NCBI RefSeq assembly: GCF_015594845.1
Contig: NZ_JADNRK010000001.1
Span: 159,498 to 223,497 of the forward strand
Source of the DNA: Alkalibacter mobilis
GTDB taxonomy: Bacteria > Bacillota > Clostridia > Eubacteriales > Alkalibacteraceae
Direction of reading: 5' to 3'
DNA: 64,000 nucleotides
The notes beneath the pieces were generated by a model. That model was given only the letters and a program-made list of their open reading frames with translations, was not told the DNA's origin and searched no databases. Shown in pieces: positions 35,268 to 43,389 of the stretch; the first letter of the stretch is position 1; each line of letters opens with the position of its first letter. The translations under genes and the position numbers were made by a program.

Positions 35268-36392
35268 CAAACAAATAAATTATATGATGAAAGGCTGGAA
35301 CTTTACAAAAAAACCATTAAATTCGAAAATGAGAGACCTTCCACAGCATATGGCGGTCCTGCTACTCCAGCCGCTCACATGGGAATGACCATCAAAGACT
35401 ATATTTTTGATACGAAACGTGGCTTCAAGGCATATATAGACTACATAAATCTTCTCAACAACGAAGCTCCTGTGGATGTCATCAACACACCTTATGCTGG
35501 ATTATTCCACATCCCCATCTCCATGATGTGGCTTTCCAAGGTAAAAGCTCCCGGCATAGAGTTACCCGACAACTCACTGTGGCAGGTAATGGAAAAAGAG
35601 ATGATGAAGGTAGAAGATTATGACAAGATCCTGGAACAGGGTTGGGCTGAATTTCAACAAGAATTTCTTCCCAAAGTATTGGACATGAAAGATCTTCAGA
35701 AATTCATCGAATACCAAATGGCTGAAGGTCCGGAACAGGCAAAAGCCATGATAGACAATAGCTATCCACTAGTTAACTCTATGGGATTTACTCCTCCCTT
35801 TGAAGCACTTTGTGGCGCCCGTTCCATGACCAAGTTCTTCATGGATTGCTACAAGTTGCTTGATAAAATAAAGGATGTACAAGACGTTATGTTCCCAGTG
35901 CAAATCGAAGGCGCACTACAGGCGATGAAACAGTCTAATGCAATAGGCGGCTGGGTCGGAGGATGGCGTGGAGCTTCAGGTATGGTATCTCCAAAAATCT
36001 GGGATACTCTGGTATGGCCTTACATGAAGAAAGCCGGAGATAAATTGTTGGAAAACGGATTTATTCCCATATTCCACCTGGATCAAAATTGGGATAGGGA
36101 CATTGAAAGGTTCCTTGAAATGCCTCGTCAATCTTGCATCCTAAATACTGACGGAATGACCGATCTGAAGAGAGCAAGAAAACTTTTGGGAGACCATGTG
36201 GCATTTATGGGCGACGTTCCCGCTCCCCTTCTTTCAAACGGCACACCTGAAACAGTTTCCGATTATGTTAAGGAATTGCTGGACAGTGTAGGACCAAAAG
36301 GAATGATGATAACTTCCGGATGCGACACTCCTGCCAATGCAAAATTTGAGAACGTTGTCGCAATGTATAAAACTGCAGTAGATTATAAGTAA
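35265..36392 (+). CDS. UroD-family corrinoid methyltransferase 1, module C
   Basis: A 375-residue protein of the uroporphyrinogen decarboxylase/MtaA/MtvB superfamily. Conserved stretches shared by the three paralogs: PPFEALCGARSM (177-188), VGGWRGAS (231-238), a PIFHLDQNWDRDIERFL strand (268-284), LNTDGMTDL and GCDTPANAKFEN (352-363). In MtaA-type zinc enzymes the metal is held by H-x-C and a late Cys; here the first pair is H271-x-D273 and the late one is C353. Physical pairing with a corrinoid gene argues for methyl transfer (O-demethylase or methanol type), not heme synthesis. ATG follows AAAGGAG. Confidence 0.85.
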   Translation: MQTNKLYDERLELYKKTIKFENERPSTAYGGPATPAAHMGMTIKDYIFDTKRGFKAYIDYINLLNNEAPVDVINTPYAGLFHIPISMMWLSKVKAPGIELPDNSLWQVMEKEMMKVEDYDKILEQGWAEFQQEFLPKVLDMKDLQKFIEYQMAEGPEQAKAMIDNSYPLVNSMGFTPPFEALCGARSMTKFFMDCYKLLDKIKDVQDVMFPVQIEGALQAMKQSNAIGGWVGGWRGASGMVSPKIWDTLVWPYMKKAGDKLLENGFIPIFHLDQNWDRDIERFLEMPRQSCILNTDGMTDLKRARKLLGDHVAFMGDVPAPLLSNGTPETVSDYVKELLDSVGPKGMMITSGCDTPANAKFENVVAMYKTAVDYK

Positions 36393-36422
36393 CCCCAGAC
36401 AATTTGATCGATCCATCATAAT

Positions 36423-36450
36423 AGAGCCGGTTATCAACTGGCTCTTGCTT
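36423..36450 (+). terminator. Hairpin between the two carrier/enzyme units
   Basis: AGAGCCGGTT (36423-36432) pairs with AACTGGCTCT (36436-36445) around a 3-nt loop; a weak T-rich tail follows. It may dampen rather than stop transcription into the second unit. Confidence 0.6.
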
Positions 36451-36485
36451 GTTCAAAAGTTAGTTATTGACCATGAATGCATGGT

Positions 36486-37126
36486 AAAAATTTGAGGAGG
36501 TAATGAATATGAGTATTGCTGAAATGTTGGCAAATTTGGAAGACGAAGCGGTGATGGCAGAAGTCAAGAAACAAATATCTGACGGTGTGGAGCCTATGAA
36601 AATTTTCGAAGCCTGTCAGGAAGGCATGAACATCGTAGGTAAAAAGTTTCAGGACGGAGAATATTTCGTATCAGACCTTATGATGTCAAGCGCTATCTTT
36701 AAAGATGTCAGTGATGTTATCAAACCCCTTCTTGGAACTGAAGGAGAAGCTACTATTGGCAAAGTGGTCCTTGGAACCGTTGAAGGCGACATCCACGATA
36801 TCGGCAAAGACCTTGTACACGCTATGCTTAGCGCCGGTAACTTTGAAGTTATAGATGTTGGTATAGATGCACCTGTAGACTCATTTGTAAATGCCCTAAA
36901 AGAAAATCCTGATGCAAAAGTCCTTGCTCTTTCCTGCCTGCTCACTACATGTTACGATTCCTTGAAAGCTACTGTTGAAGCGGTAAAAGAGGCCGGACTT
37001 ACTGATGTTAAAATAATTATCGGCGGCGGACCTGTAGATCAGAGCGTGGTAGATTTCAGTGGCGCTGATACTTATGGAGAAACTGCTCAGGATGCTGTTT
37101 TTATAGCAAAGGAGTTGATGTAGATG
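36486..37126 (+). repeat. Long direct repeat, copy 2 (corrinoid gene and its ribosome site)
   Basis: Second copy of the 641-bp repeat described at 34627. Of about ten base differences, eight look silent and two change a residue, so copies are held alike by selection or by gene conversion. Confidence 0.9.
36509..37123 (+). CDS. Corrinoid methyl-carrier protein, module C twin copy 2
   Basis: A 204-residue corrinoid protein, the near-identical twin of the gene at 34650, with the same base-off motif D94-x-H96-x2-G99 and the same GAGGAGG ribosome site 8 nt before the ATG. It abuts the second UroD-family gene exactly as copy 1 abuts the first. The genes following the two copies are far more diverged than the carriers, so one carrier type has been kept to serve several methyltransferases. 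Confidence 0.9.
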   Translation: MSIAEMLANLEDEAVMAEVKKQISDGVEPMKIFEACQEGMNIVGKKFQDGEYFVSDLMMSSAIFKDVSDVIKPLLGTEGEATIGKVVLGTVEGDIHDIGKDLVHAMLSAGNFEVIDVGIDAPVDSFVNALKENPDAKVLALSCLLTTCYDSLKATVEAVKEAGLTDVKIIIGGGPVDQSVVDFSGADTYGETAQDAVFIAKELM

Positions 37127-38254
37127 ATACCCGATCAGCTGTTCTTGGATAGAGTTGAAAGGATCAAGAGGACTATCGCTTTTGAAAACGACAGGGCCAC
37201 AACCTGCTATACGGGAGTAGCTACCCCTGCAGAACACATGGGTGTGAAAATGGCTGATTTTGTGAGCAATTCTGACTTAAACTTGGATACTACACTTGCT
37301 TATATAAACGAATTGAATGAAATTGCCCCTATAGATTGTCTGAACATAGGAGCGGGTGGAAATAAAATAAATGTCATTTTAACAATGATTTGGCTGTCAA
37401 AAGTCAAGATGCCCGGAAGAGAGCTCCCTGAAAATTCCTTGTGGCAAATTGAAGAGAAAAAAGTTCTAAAAGACGAGGATTATGATCTGGCCATAGAGCA
37501 AGGCTACGATGCACTGGTTCAAAAAATATTACCCCAGGTTCTTGATATGGGAGAACTTCAGGAATTTATGGAGTATGCACAAAAAAATGGACAAAAGAAT
37601 GCCGAAAAGGTAATTGCCAACATTTATCCTTCTGTAAACAGCAACAACGCCAGTCCGCCTTTTGAAATTCTCTGTGGTGCAAGATCCATGTCCCAATTTT
37701 TTATGGACTGTTACAAAATCCCCGACAAAGTCAAAGCTGCTCAAGATGCAATATTTCCAGGAGTACTTGAAAATATGGTGGCGACTACCAGGCAAACCAA
37801 TGGAATGGGCAGTTGGGTCGGTGGTTGGAGAGGTGCCAGTGCATTGGTGTCCCCCAAGATTTGGGACGAGTTGGTTTGGCCATATATGTATAAAATGGGA
37901 ATGACTCTTCTTGAAAACGGAATAACTCCAACTTTTCACCTGGATCAAAACTGGGACCGTGACATTGAAAGATTCCTTGAACTTCCCGAAAAGAAATTCA
38001 TCTTAAATACCGACAGCATGACCGATCTTAGAAGAGCAAGAAAGTTATTGGGAGAACACGCCGCTTTCATGGGAGATGTTCCTCCACAATTGCTTGCCAC
38101 AGGCACTCCACAACAAGTTACAGATTATGTCAACCGATTGTTGGATGACATCGGTACTAAAGGCGTCTTCATAACTGCCGGTTGTGATGCTCCAGGCAAT
38201 GCAAAATTCGAAAACATGGCAGCGATGTTTAAGGCTGCTTACGAGTACAATTAA
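37124..38254 (+). CDS. UroD-family corrinoid methyltransferase 2, module C
   Basis: A 376-residue paralog of the gene at 35265. It keeps PPFEILCGARSMSQFFMDCY, WVGGWRGASALVSPKIWD, the H-x-D strand FHLDQNWDRDIERFL and the late Cys in AGCDAPGNAKFEN. Differences are concentrated in the N-terminal half and residues ~60-90, which in this fold help form the substrate mouth, so a different methyl donor is likely. It starts right after the stop of corrinoid copy 2. Confidence 0.85.
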   Translation: MIPDQLFLDRVERIKRTIAFENDRATTCYTGVATPAEHMGVKMADFVSNSDLNLDTTLAYINELNEIAPIDCLNIGAGGNKINVILTMIWLSKVKMPGRELPENSLWQIEEKKVLKDEDYDLAIEQGYDALVQKILPQVLDMGELQEFMEYAQKNGQKNAEKVIANIYPSVNSNNASPPFEILCGARSMSQFFMDCYKIPDKVKAAQDAIFPGVLENMVATTRQTNGMGSWVGGWRGASALVSPKIWDELVWPYMYKMGMTLLENGITPTFHLDQNWDRDIERFLELPEKKFILNTDSMTDLRRARKLLGEHAAFMGDVPPQLLATGTPQQVTDYVNRLLDDIGTKGVFITAGCDAPGNAKFENMAAMFKAAYEYN

Positions 38255-38329
38255 GAACCTTTTTTTCTATAATAGATGTTTCTTATTTGAAATATGTTTG
38301 CATATTCCTATTGATAAGGAGTTGAACTA

Positions 38330-39457
38330 ATGAAAACAAACAAAATATTCGATGATCACTTAGTTAAAGCCAAAGATACCATTGCATTCAAAAATAACAA
38401 GCCAATGAGTTGCTTTTCAGGTTCTGCAGTCCCACCAACGTATATGGATATAACCCTAGCCGACTACATCTTTGATACTGATAAAGGATTTCAGTATTTT
38501 ATTGAGTTTGTAAATAAGATAAACGACGAAGCTCCAATAGATTGTATGAATTTCGGCTATCCGGGGATGCTCCCCATAGGGACTATCCTAACCTGGTGGT
38601 CCAAAGTCAAGATACCCGGCAGAGAATTGGATGAGAATGCTCTTTGGCAAGTTGAAGAGAAAATGACCATGACAGAAAGTGACTACGATATTCTTTTAAA
38701 TGAAGGTTTTGACAGCCTGTTTGCAAAAATCGTTCCCCAAGTAGGTGATATGGCAGATATTCAAACTTTCATAAAATATCATATGGAAAGTGATGTAAAA
38801 GAAGCTCAAGGTTATATAGACAATGGTTATCCAGTCCTTTGTTCCGGAGCGGTTGTGCCACCTTTTGAAACCCTATGCGGCGCTAGGTCCATGAGTCAAT
38901 TCTTTATGGATTGTTACAAGTTCCCTGAAAAGGTGAAGGAAGCCCAGGACATTATGTTGAATAAAATGAAGGATGACCTTACGAATCAGCAGTTTCCCGA
39001 ATTTGTTATCGGCAATTGGGTAGGAGGTTGGAGAGGTGCCAGCGCTCTAGTTGCACCTAAGATATGGGACAAACTCGTTTGGCCTTACATGCTCGAACTT
39101 TCAAAAATTCTTATAGAAAAAGGTATCACACCCATACTTCACCTCGATCAAAGTTGGGATAGGGATATCGAAAGATTCCTTGAGCTTCCCGAGAAAAAAT
39201 GCATTTTGAACACGGACGGTATGACAGATCTAAGAAAAGCCAGAAAAGTTCTCGGCGAACATGTCGCTTTCATGGGGGACGTTCCAGCACAGATGTTGGC
39301 TACCTCAAAACCTGAAGCTGTAAGTGATTACGTCAAGCGACTATTGGATGACATCGGTGTAAAGGGTGTATTCGTAACCCCAGGCTGTGATGCTCCAGCA
39401 AACTCAAAGTACGAAAATTTGGTGGCATTGCATAAAACCGCATCTGAATACAATTAA
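38330..39457 (+). CDS. UroD-family corrinoid methyltransferase 3, module C
   Basis: A 375-residue third paralog, with PPFETLCGARSMSQFFMDCY, WVGGWRGASALVAPKIWD, LHLDQSWDRDIERFL and PGCDAPANSKYEN. It has no corrinoid gene of its own before it; 75 bp separate it from the second paralog, with AAGGAG before the ATG. It probably uses the twin carriers. Three enzymes on one carrier type point to a set of related methyl donors such as different methoxylated aromatics. Confidence 0.85.
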   Translation: MKTNKIFDDHLVKAKDTIAFKNNKPMSCFSGSAVPPTYMDITLADYIFDTDKGFQYFIEFVNKINDEAPIDCMNFGYPGMLPIGTILTWWSKVKIPGRELDENALWQVEEKMTMTESDYDILLNEGFDSLFAKIVPQVGDMADIQTFIKYHMESDVKEAQGYIDNGYPVLCSGAVVPPFETLCGARSMSQFFMDCYKFPEKVKEAQDIMLNKMKDDLTNQQFPEFVIGNWVGGWRGASALVAPKIWDKLVWPYMLELSKILIEKGITPILHLDQSWDRDIERFLELPEKKCILNTDGMTDLRKARKVLGEHVAFMGDVPAQMLATSKPEAVSDYVKRLLDDIGVKGVFVTPGCDAPANSKYENLVALHKTASEYN

Positions 39458-39466
39458 AAATTGCTA

Positions 39467-39514
39467 AAGCAACAGCTCTTACCGATCAAGTTGAATCGGA
39501 AAGAGCTGTTGCTT
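39467..39514. terminator. Strong bidirectional terminator after module C
   Basis: AAGCAACAGCTCTT (39467-39480) pairs exactly with AAGAGCTGTTGCTT (39501-39514). It lies between the last UroD-family gene (+) and the end of the selenoprotein candidate (-), with T-rich flanks on both strands. Confidence 0.8.
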
Positions 39515-39529
39515 GATTTATATTCGTTT

Positions 39530-39859
39530 TTACTCCACTCCACGTACTAGAAAATGTTGTCTCAACAACGGCAACTTTGGCCAAGCCCAAATGCTTACCT
39601 TCTCTTTTGTCTTCACAGCCTTCAGTATGTAAATGGTAATGCCCTGGTGCTCATAAATATCGTAGTGAAACTTATATCTGTCTTCCGGTTCTACCGCCCC
39701 TGACCAGAGGCGCGTAATGCAACCGCCGCTTCAGGTAGTGCCTGCAGGAACGATATCGATCACAAAATTTCCTCTATTGTCTTTGATAGCTTGCAATGTT
39801 CTCTCGCTTATCTGAAACGTCAAAGCTCCGCGCTTATAAGTCGCTTTTTTCTTACTCAT
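39530..39859 (-). CDS. Candidate selenoprotein (in-frame UGA as selenocysteine), HesB-like
   Basis: Read on the minus strand from ATG 39859 (GGGAGGT 6 nt upstream) to TAA at 39530, this is 109 codons with one in-frame TGA at codon 43 (39733-39731). The residues around it are PAGTT-U43-SGGC47, a redox-type U-x3-C motif at a strand-turn, and coding continues smoothly for 66 codons beyond it, ending in RQHFLVRGVE. A hairpin with a GGTC loop follows the TGA at the right distance for a bacterial SECIS. The start (FQISERTLQAIK..NFVIDIV) recalls small HesB-like proteins, some of which are selenoproteins. It is 102 bp after the nuclease gene on the same strand. A nonsense mutation of a Cys codon is the alternative. 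Readers that treat TGA as stop would miss the gene. Confidence 0.7.
39695..39712 (-). promoter_or_regulatory. SECIS-like hairpin inside the selenoprotein candidate
   Basis: In the mRNA, CGCCUCU pairs with AGGGGCG (7 bp, one G-U) around the tetraloop GGUC. The stem begins 18 nt and the loop 25 nt after the UGA. Bacterial SECIS elements recognised by SelB have a short stem with G residues first in the loop at about this distance, and the E. coli fdhF loop also contains GGUC. Confidence 0.7.
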
Positions 39860-39961
39860 GTCTTTACCTCCCAAATCGATTAGTGTAATAACTTTTTACC
39901 CGAAATATGGCCAAACAACCATATATTATATCTGACTACTCAAATCATCGGTACAAATCGA

Positions 39962-40648
39962 TCACTCGCCAGGATCCATGTTGTCAAACTCTTCACTTAT
40001 CACATTCCCCATTATTGTATAAGTAAAACTGTAATGGTCGGGAATTTGAGTTAACGGATCCGGATAGCTGATGATCCCGACAAAATCCATGCAACCGCCT
40101 GCATCGATTATAACTTTTTCCATATAGGCTTGATCCCCGTATCTGTTTAAAGTACTGTTTTGCGGAGTAATGTTATAGGCATTTGCCACACCCCCAAGTG
40201 CATCCCCTATTACGTGTCCTTCGTCAAGATCCCGGCTCTCGACTCCAAGAACTTTTGCTTCATCTTCATAATACCTGCCGTTTGCCAGGACCGGCTCCAA
40301 TTTTTCATCTTGAAGGACAATTTCTTTTGCAACGACCTTTATCAGTTGACCGTATTCGTTTGTAAAACCATAGTACTCTCTTTCGCCAAAGCCTATATCT
40401 ACAACTACATTTGGCTGCCTTGTTCCCGAGATGTCACCCCCATCAACTTCTAAAAGAGTATAACCTTCAAACAGAAGATCCTTGTTGTCAAAGTGGATGA
40501 TCTCTTCAAAAACCGGATTTGTGTTTGAAGATAACAGGTATCTTCCGTTGATGAAATCGTCCTTTATATCGTTGCCGACCAATACTACCGACAGCAATAT
40601 GAATATCAATATCCTTATTAGTTTTCCAATTCTTCTTATCTGTCTCAC
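39962..40648 (-). CDS. Membrane-anchored DNA/RNA non-specific endonuclease
   Basis: A 228-residue protein with one N-terminal membrane segment (residues ~10-26, after a basic RQIRRIGK start) and an extracytoplasmic NUC1/EndA-like domain. The catalytic block reads DLDEGHVIGDALGG..NAYNITPQNSTLN, matching the family's DRGH...GG...N.PQ....N pattern: His is the general base and the last Asn binds Mg2+. The usual Arg of DRGH is Glu here. Such enzymes degrade extracellular DNA for nutrients or in competence. It stands alone, with the selenoprotein candidate downstream. Confidence 0.8.
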   Translation of the reverse strand: MRQIRRIGKLIRILIFILLSVVLVGNDIKDDFINGRYLLSSNTNPVFEEIIHFDNKDLLFEGYTLLEVDGGDISGTRQPNVVVDIGFGEREYYGFTNEYGQLIKVVAKEIVLQDEKLEPVLANGRYYEDEAKVLGVESRDLDEGHVIGDALGGVANAYNITPQNSTLNRYGDQAYMEKVIIDAGGCMDFVGIISYPDPLTQIPDHYSFTYTIMGNVISEEFDNMDPGE

Positions 40649-40728
40649 CTGCTTGCATCTAACTTTGTCTACGTAATTTTAACATGTTTTATTCATTTAT
40701 AACCATTAAATATTTCTACCTGCCACTA

Positions 40729-40762
40729 AAAAAAAGCGCCCCCGCAAAAGCGAAAGCACCGA
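40729..40762 (-). terminator. Terminator-like GC hairpin after the BCCT gene
   Basis: On the minus strand a GC-rich imperfect hairpin (GCTTTCGCTTTTGCGGGGGC) is followed by eight T residues, directly after the stop of the BCCT gene at 40770. Confidence 0.55.
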
Positions 40763-40769
40763 TTTTACA

Positions 40770-42293
40770 TCAAAGCGAATGACCTGATGTTTTTTCGTAA
40801 TCTGAAAACATCTTGAAACAGCTGATGACGATTATCGTATATATAATGCAAGTAGGCAAAGCCAATACTACAGATAGTGCTTGTACGTGAGCCAATGACC
40901 CATTAAAAAGCATGATCACCATGGGAAGTGCCGCCAGAGTCAAAGCCCAGAAAATAGTGAGTCTCTTATCGGGACTTCCGCTGAGAGATATCTGTTTGGA
41001 AGAAACCATTGCCATGGTATATGCTGCCGAGTCAAAACTTGTAGCCATCGAAAGTATTGAAGCTACCAAAATTGCCAAAATGAATACCGTCCCAAAAGGA
41101 ATTTTTGAATACATTTCGATTACTGTGGTTGGACCGCCGTTTTCCGTGACCCCCTTTACCACATCCATCACTCCACGCAAATGCATGTCCATAGAGAAGT
41201 TCCCAAGTACGGAAAACATAGAAAAAGATCCTGCAAATCCATATCCAAGCCCACCGAAGATCACCTGTCTGATAGTTCGACCCCTTGATATCCTGGCGAT
41301 GAACAGTCCCATAAATATCGCATAAGACAGCCACCAAGCCCAGTAAAATACCAGCCAGCTTTCAGGATCTCCCCCATTGTTGACCGGATCCAGATAGGTG
41401 CTCATTTTAAAGTAATTATCGATAAGAAGTCCCAAAGATGTAGTTTGCATCTTTACTATAAAGCCCGTGTTGCCTATAAAAAAAATAAAAATCACCATCA
41501 AAAGCATAAGGATTATATTTGCATTGCTCAATACCCTGATACCCTTCTTTACTCCGTTGTAGGCGGAAATGGTGAATATCACCGTGACCACTACTATGAC
41601 CCAGAAACGAAGGGACGGGGTGTCTTCTATTCCAAATAAGTGATTCAAACTTGCCGATACCAACGGTGACCCAATGCCCAATGCTGTGCCTATGCCACCC
41701 AATATGCCAAACAAGAATATTATATTGATTATTTTCCCACCGATGCCGTCGGCATATTTCCCAAGAAGAGGTTTACATGCGATGGAAACGTCAAAACGTT
41801 CATTTTTCAGATTATATCTCAAGAATGCAAAAGCTACCGCCGGTATCAGATATATTCCCCAGGCAGAAAACCCCCAGTAAAACAGCGGAATCGTTGCGGC
41901 GTATTCTGCAGCTTCAGCACTAAACGGGATTATCCCAAGTCCTGGTTTCATGTAGTGAAAAACCCATTCCATGCTTCCCCAGTATATAAAACCCGCTGCC
42001 ATGGATGAACAGAACATCATCGCCGCCCAGGCAAACTCGCTGAATTCCTTTTTCTCTTCTCCAAGCTTGATATGCCCAAATCTTCCTGCACCCATGTAGA
42101 CTCCTAGAAACAGGGAACCCAACACCAATAAAACATATACAAAACCCAAATTGCTTAAAATGTAATTGTTTATCAAATCAATGATTTGTTTCGATTGATC
42201 CGGAGAGATGAAAAAGTAAGCTACGACGGCAAAAACAAAGCCCAACACGATAACGATCATGCTAAAGTCGATATTCGATTTTTTTGATTTCAT
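40770..42293 (-). CDS. BCCT-family transporter, module B second carrier
   Basis: A 507-residue transporter with twelve membrane segments and the signature ESWLVFYWAWWLSYAIFMG followed by ARISRGRTIRQV. It has no long charged tails, so it is probably not osmosensing but a substrate carrier like CaiT or OpuD. It lies at the end of module B but ~245 bp after the MtgA-like gene, with a hairpin between, so it may have its own promoter; none is clear. Likely substrates are betaines or carnitine. Confidence 0.9.
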   Translation of the reverse strand: MKSKKSNIDFSMIVIVLGFVFAVVAYFFISPDQSKQIIDLINNYILSNLGFVYVLLVLGSLFLGVYMGAGRFGHIKLGEEKKEFSEFAWAAMMFCSSMAAGFIYWGSMEWVFHYMKPGLGIIPFSAEAAEYAATIPLFYWGFSAWGIYLIPAVAFAFLRYNLKNERFDVSIACKPLLGKYADGIGGKIINIIFLFGILGGIGTALGIGSPLVSASLNHLFGIEDTPSLRFWVIVVVTVIFTISAYNGVKKGIRVLSNANIILMLLMVIFIFFIGNTGFIVKMQTTSLGLLIDNYFKMSTYLDPVNNGGDPESWLVFYWAWWLSYAIFMGLFIARISRGRTIRQVIFGGLGYGFAGSFSMFSVLGNFSMDMHLRGVMDVVKGVTENGGPTTVIEMYSKIPFGTVFILAILVASILSMATSFDSAAYTMAMVSSKQISLSGSPDKRLTIFWALTLAALPMVIMLFNGSLAHVQALSVVLALPTCIIYTIIVISCFKMFSDYEKTSGHSL

Positions 42294-42471
42294 ATTCTCA
42301 TCCTATCAAGTTGTATTTTGTAAATTAACAGTCATATTAAAATTGATTATAACATATATTTTTCTAAATTTTAACATGAACAGATACTATTCTTTGTTAT
42401 TTCATTATTCGATATATTAATGATAGAGGTTTTCACTTCGATTTTTGTTATGACTGATTTTGATAATGACA

Positions 42472-42515
42472 ATAATCCCTTGTGATTTTTAGGATCATCA
42501 TAGGGATTATCGTCA
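42472..42515. terminator. Hairpin after the MtgA-like gene of module B
   Basis: ATAATCCCT (42472-42480) pairs with AGGGATTAT (42502-42510), with an inner GTGAT/ATCAT stem. Apart from this hairpin, the ~245-bp gap 42294-42539 shows only AT-rich sequence. Confidence 0.6.
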
Positions 42516-42539
42516 GTTTTTCTTTATAAAAATTAGTTG

Positions 42540-43352
42540 TTAAATTCTTTCTTTTCTAACAGCTGCATTGTACTTTCTTGTGTGCTTGTCTCTTCCAAGC
42601 AATGCTTCAGTTGCAAATATGGAACCCATTATCTCCTTGTTTAGAGGATCCATTATGGCAGAATCCATTCCTTCGTAAATTGCCAGGGTCATAAAGTTCT
42701 GATTGATGATCTTTCTCTTTGGCATCCCGAAAGAGATGTTGCTTAGTCCCGAGGTGAATTTTACTGTGGGGTAAATGGCCTTTACCTGCTTCATGGACTC
42801 TACAAAGTTCAGCAATGAATTGTTGTCTGTTGAAAGCGCCATTACCAATGGATCTATGTGTATCTTGTCTGGGGTGATACCAAATGTTGCGGCCTTTTCA
42901 ATGATCTTCTTTGAAATCTCCACTCTGGTCTCAACGTCTCTTGGAGTTCCGTTCTCGCTGTCGCAAGTAAGGGCTATTACCTCCCACTCTGTTCCCTCAA
43001 CCAAGGGAAAGAGCACGTCGCACTTGTCCTGATCAGATCCTTCGATCTTCTCTAAGTTGACAGAATTTATTAGTCCCGGTTTCTTGATGAAAGGAAGTAC
43101 CTCTTTCAAGAAAAACGGATCCGGACTGTCGATGCAGATGGGAGTGTCCACTGCATCTTGTACTATGTCTATAAGCCATTTAAGGGTCTCAACTTCCACA
43201 TCAGGTGCAGTTGAAGCGCATACGTCTATGAAGTCCGCTCCCGCTTCCGCTTGTTTTATTGCTCTGTCTCTTATGAAATCAGCGTCCTTTTCCTGAATGG
43301 CCTTCTTGACCGCTGGAATTGCTCCGTTGATTTTTTCTCCTATTATGATCAA
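42540..43352 (-). CDS. Methyltetrahydrofolate:corrinoid methyltransferase (MtgA/MtqA-like), module B
   Basis: A 270-residue DHPS-fold protein close to the module A copy: IIIGEKINGAIPAVKKAI, GADFIDVCAS, CIDSPDPF, INSVNLEK, HIDPLVMALSTDN and SGLSNISFGMPKR. It would transfer methyl groups from the module B corrinoid protein to tetrahydrofolate. TTG 43352 is the better start: it lies 7 nt after GGAGG and gives the same N-terminus as module A, while the ATG at 43358 is only 1 nt from that site. Confidence 0.85.
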   Translation of the reverse strand: MIIIGEKINGAIPAVKKAIQEKDADFIRDRAIKQAEAGADFIDVCASTAPDVEVETLKWLIDIVQDAVDTPICIDSPDPFFLKEVLPFIKKPGLINSVNLEKIEGSDQDKCDVLFPLVEGTEWEVIALTCDSENGTPRDVETRVEISKKIIEKAATFGITPDKIHIDPLVMALSTDNNSLLNFVESMKQVKAIYPTVKFTSGLSNISFGMPKRKIINQNFMTLAIYEGMDSAIMDPLNKEIMGSIFATEALLGRDKHTRKYNAAVRKERI

Positions 43353-43389
43353 TGTCATACCTCCAATTTTGTATTTTTATAAACAAGTA

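Noticed and set aside
35265..39457. Heme biosynthesis uroporphyrinogen decarboxylases
   Set aside because: Three paralogs, each physically tied to corrinoid carriers and a folate methyltransferase, fit methyl transfer; no other heme gene is near and the usual decarboxylase N-terminal RQAGR-type motif is not seen.
42294..42539. A further hidden gene with in-frame UGA, as found at 39530
   Set aside because: This gap and those at 53976-54309 and 61747-61967 were scanned for coding-like frames broken by one stop; none had a ribosome site and a continuing protein-like sequence.
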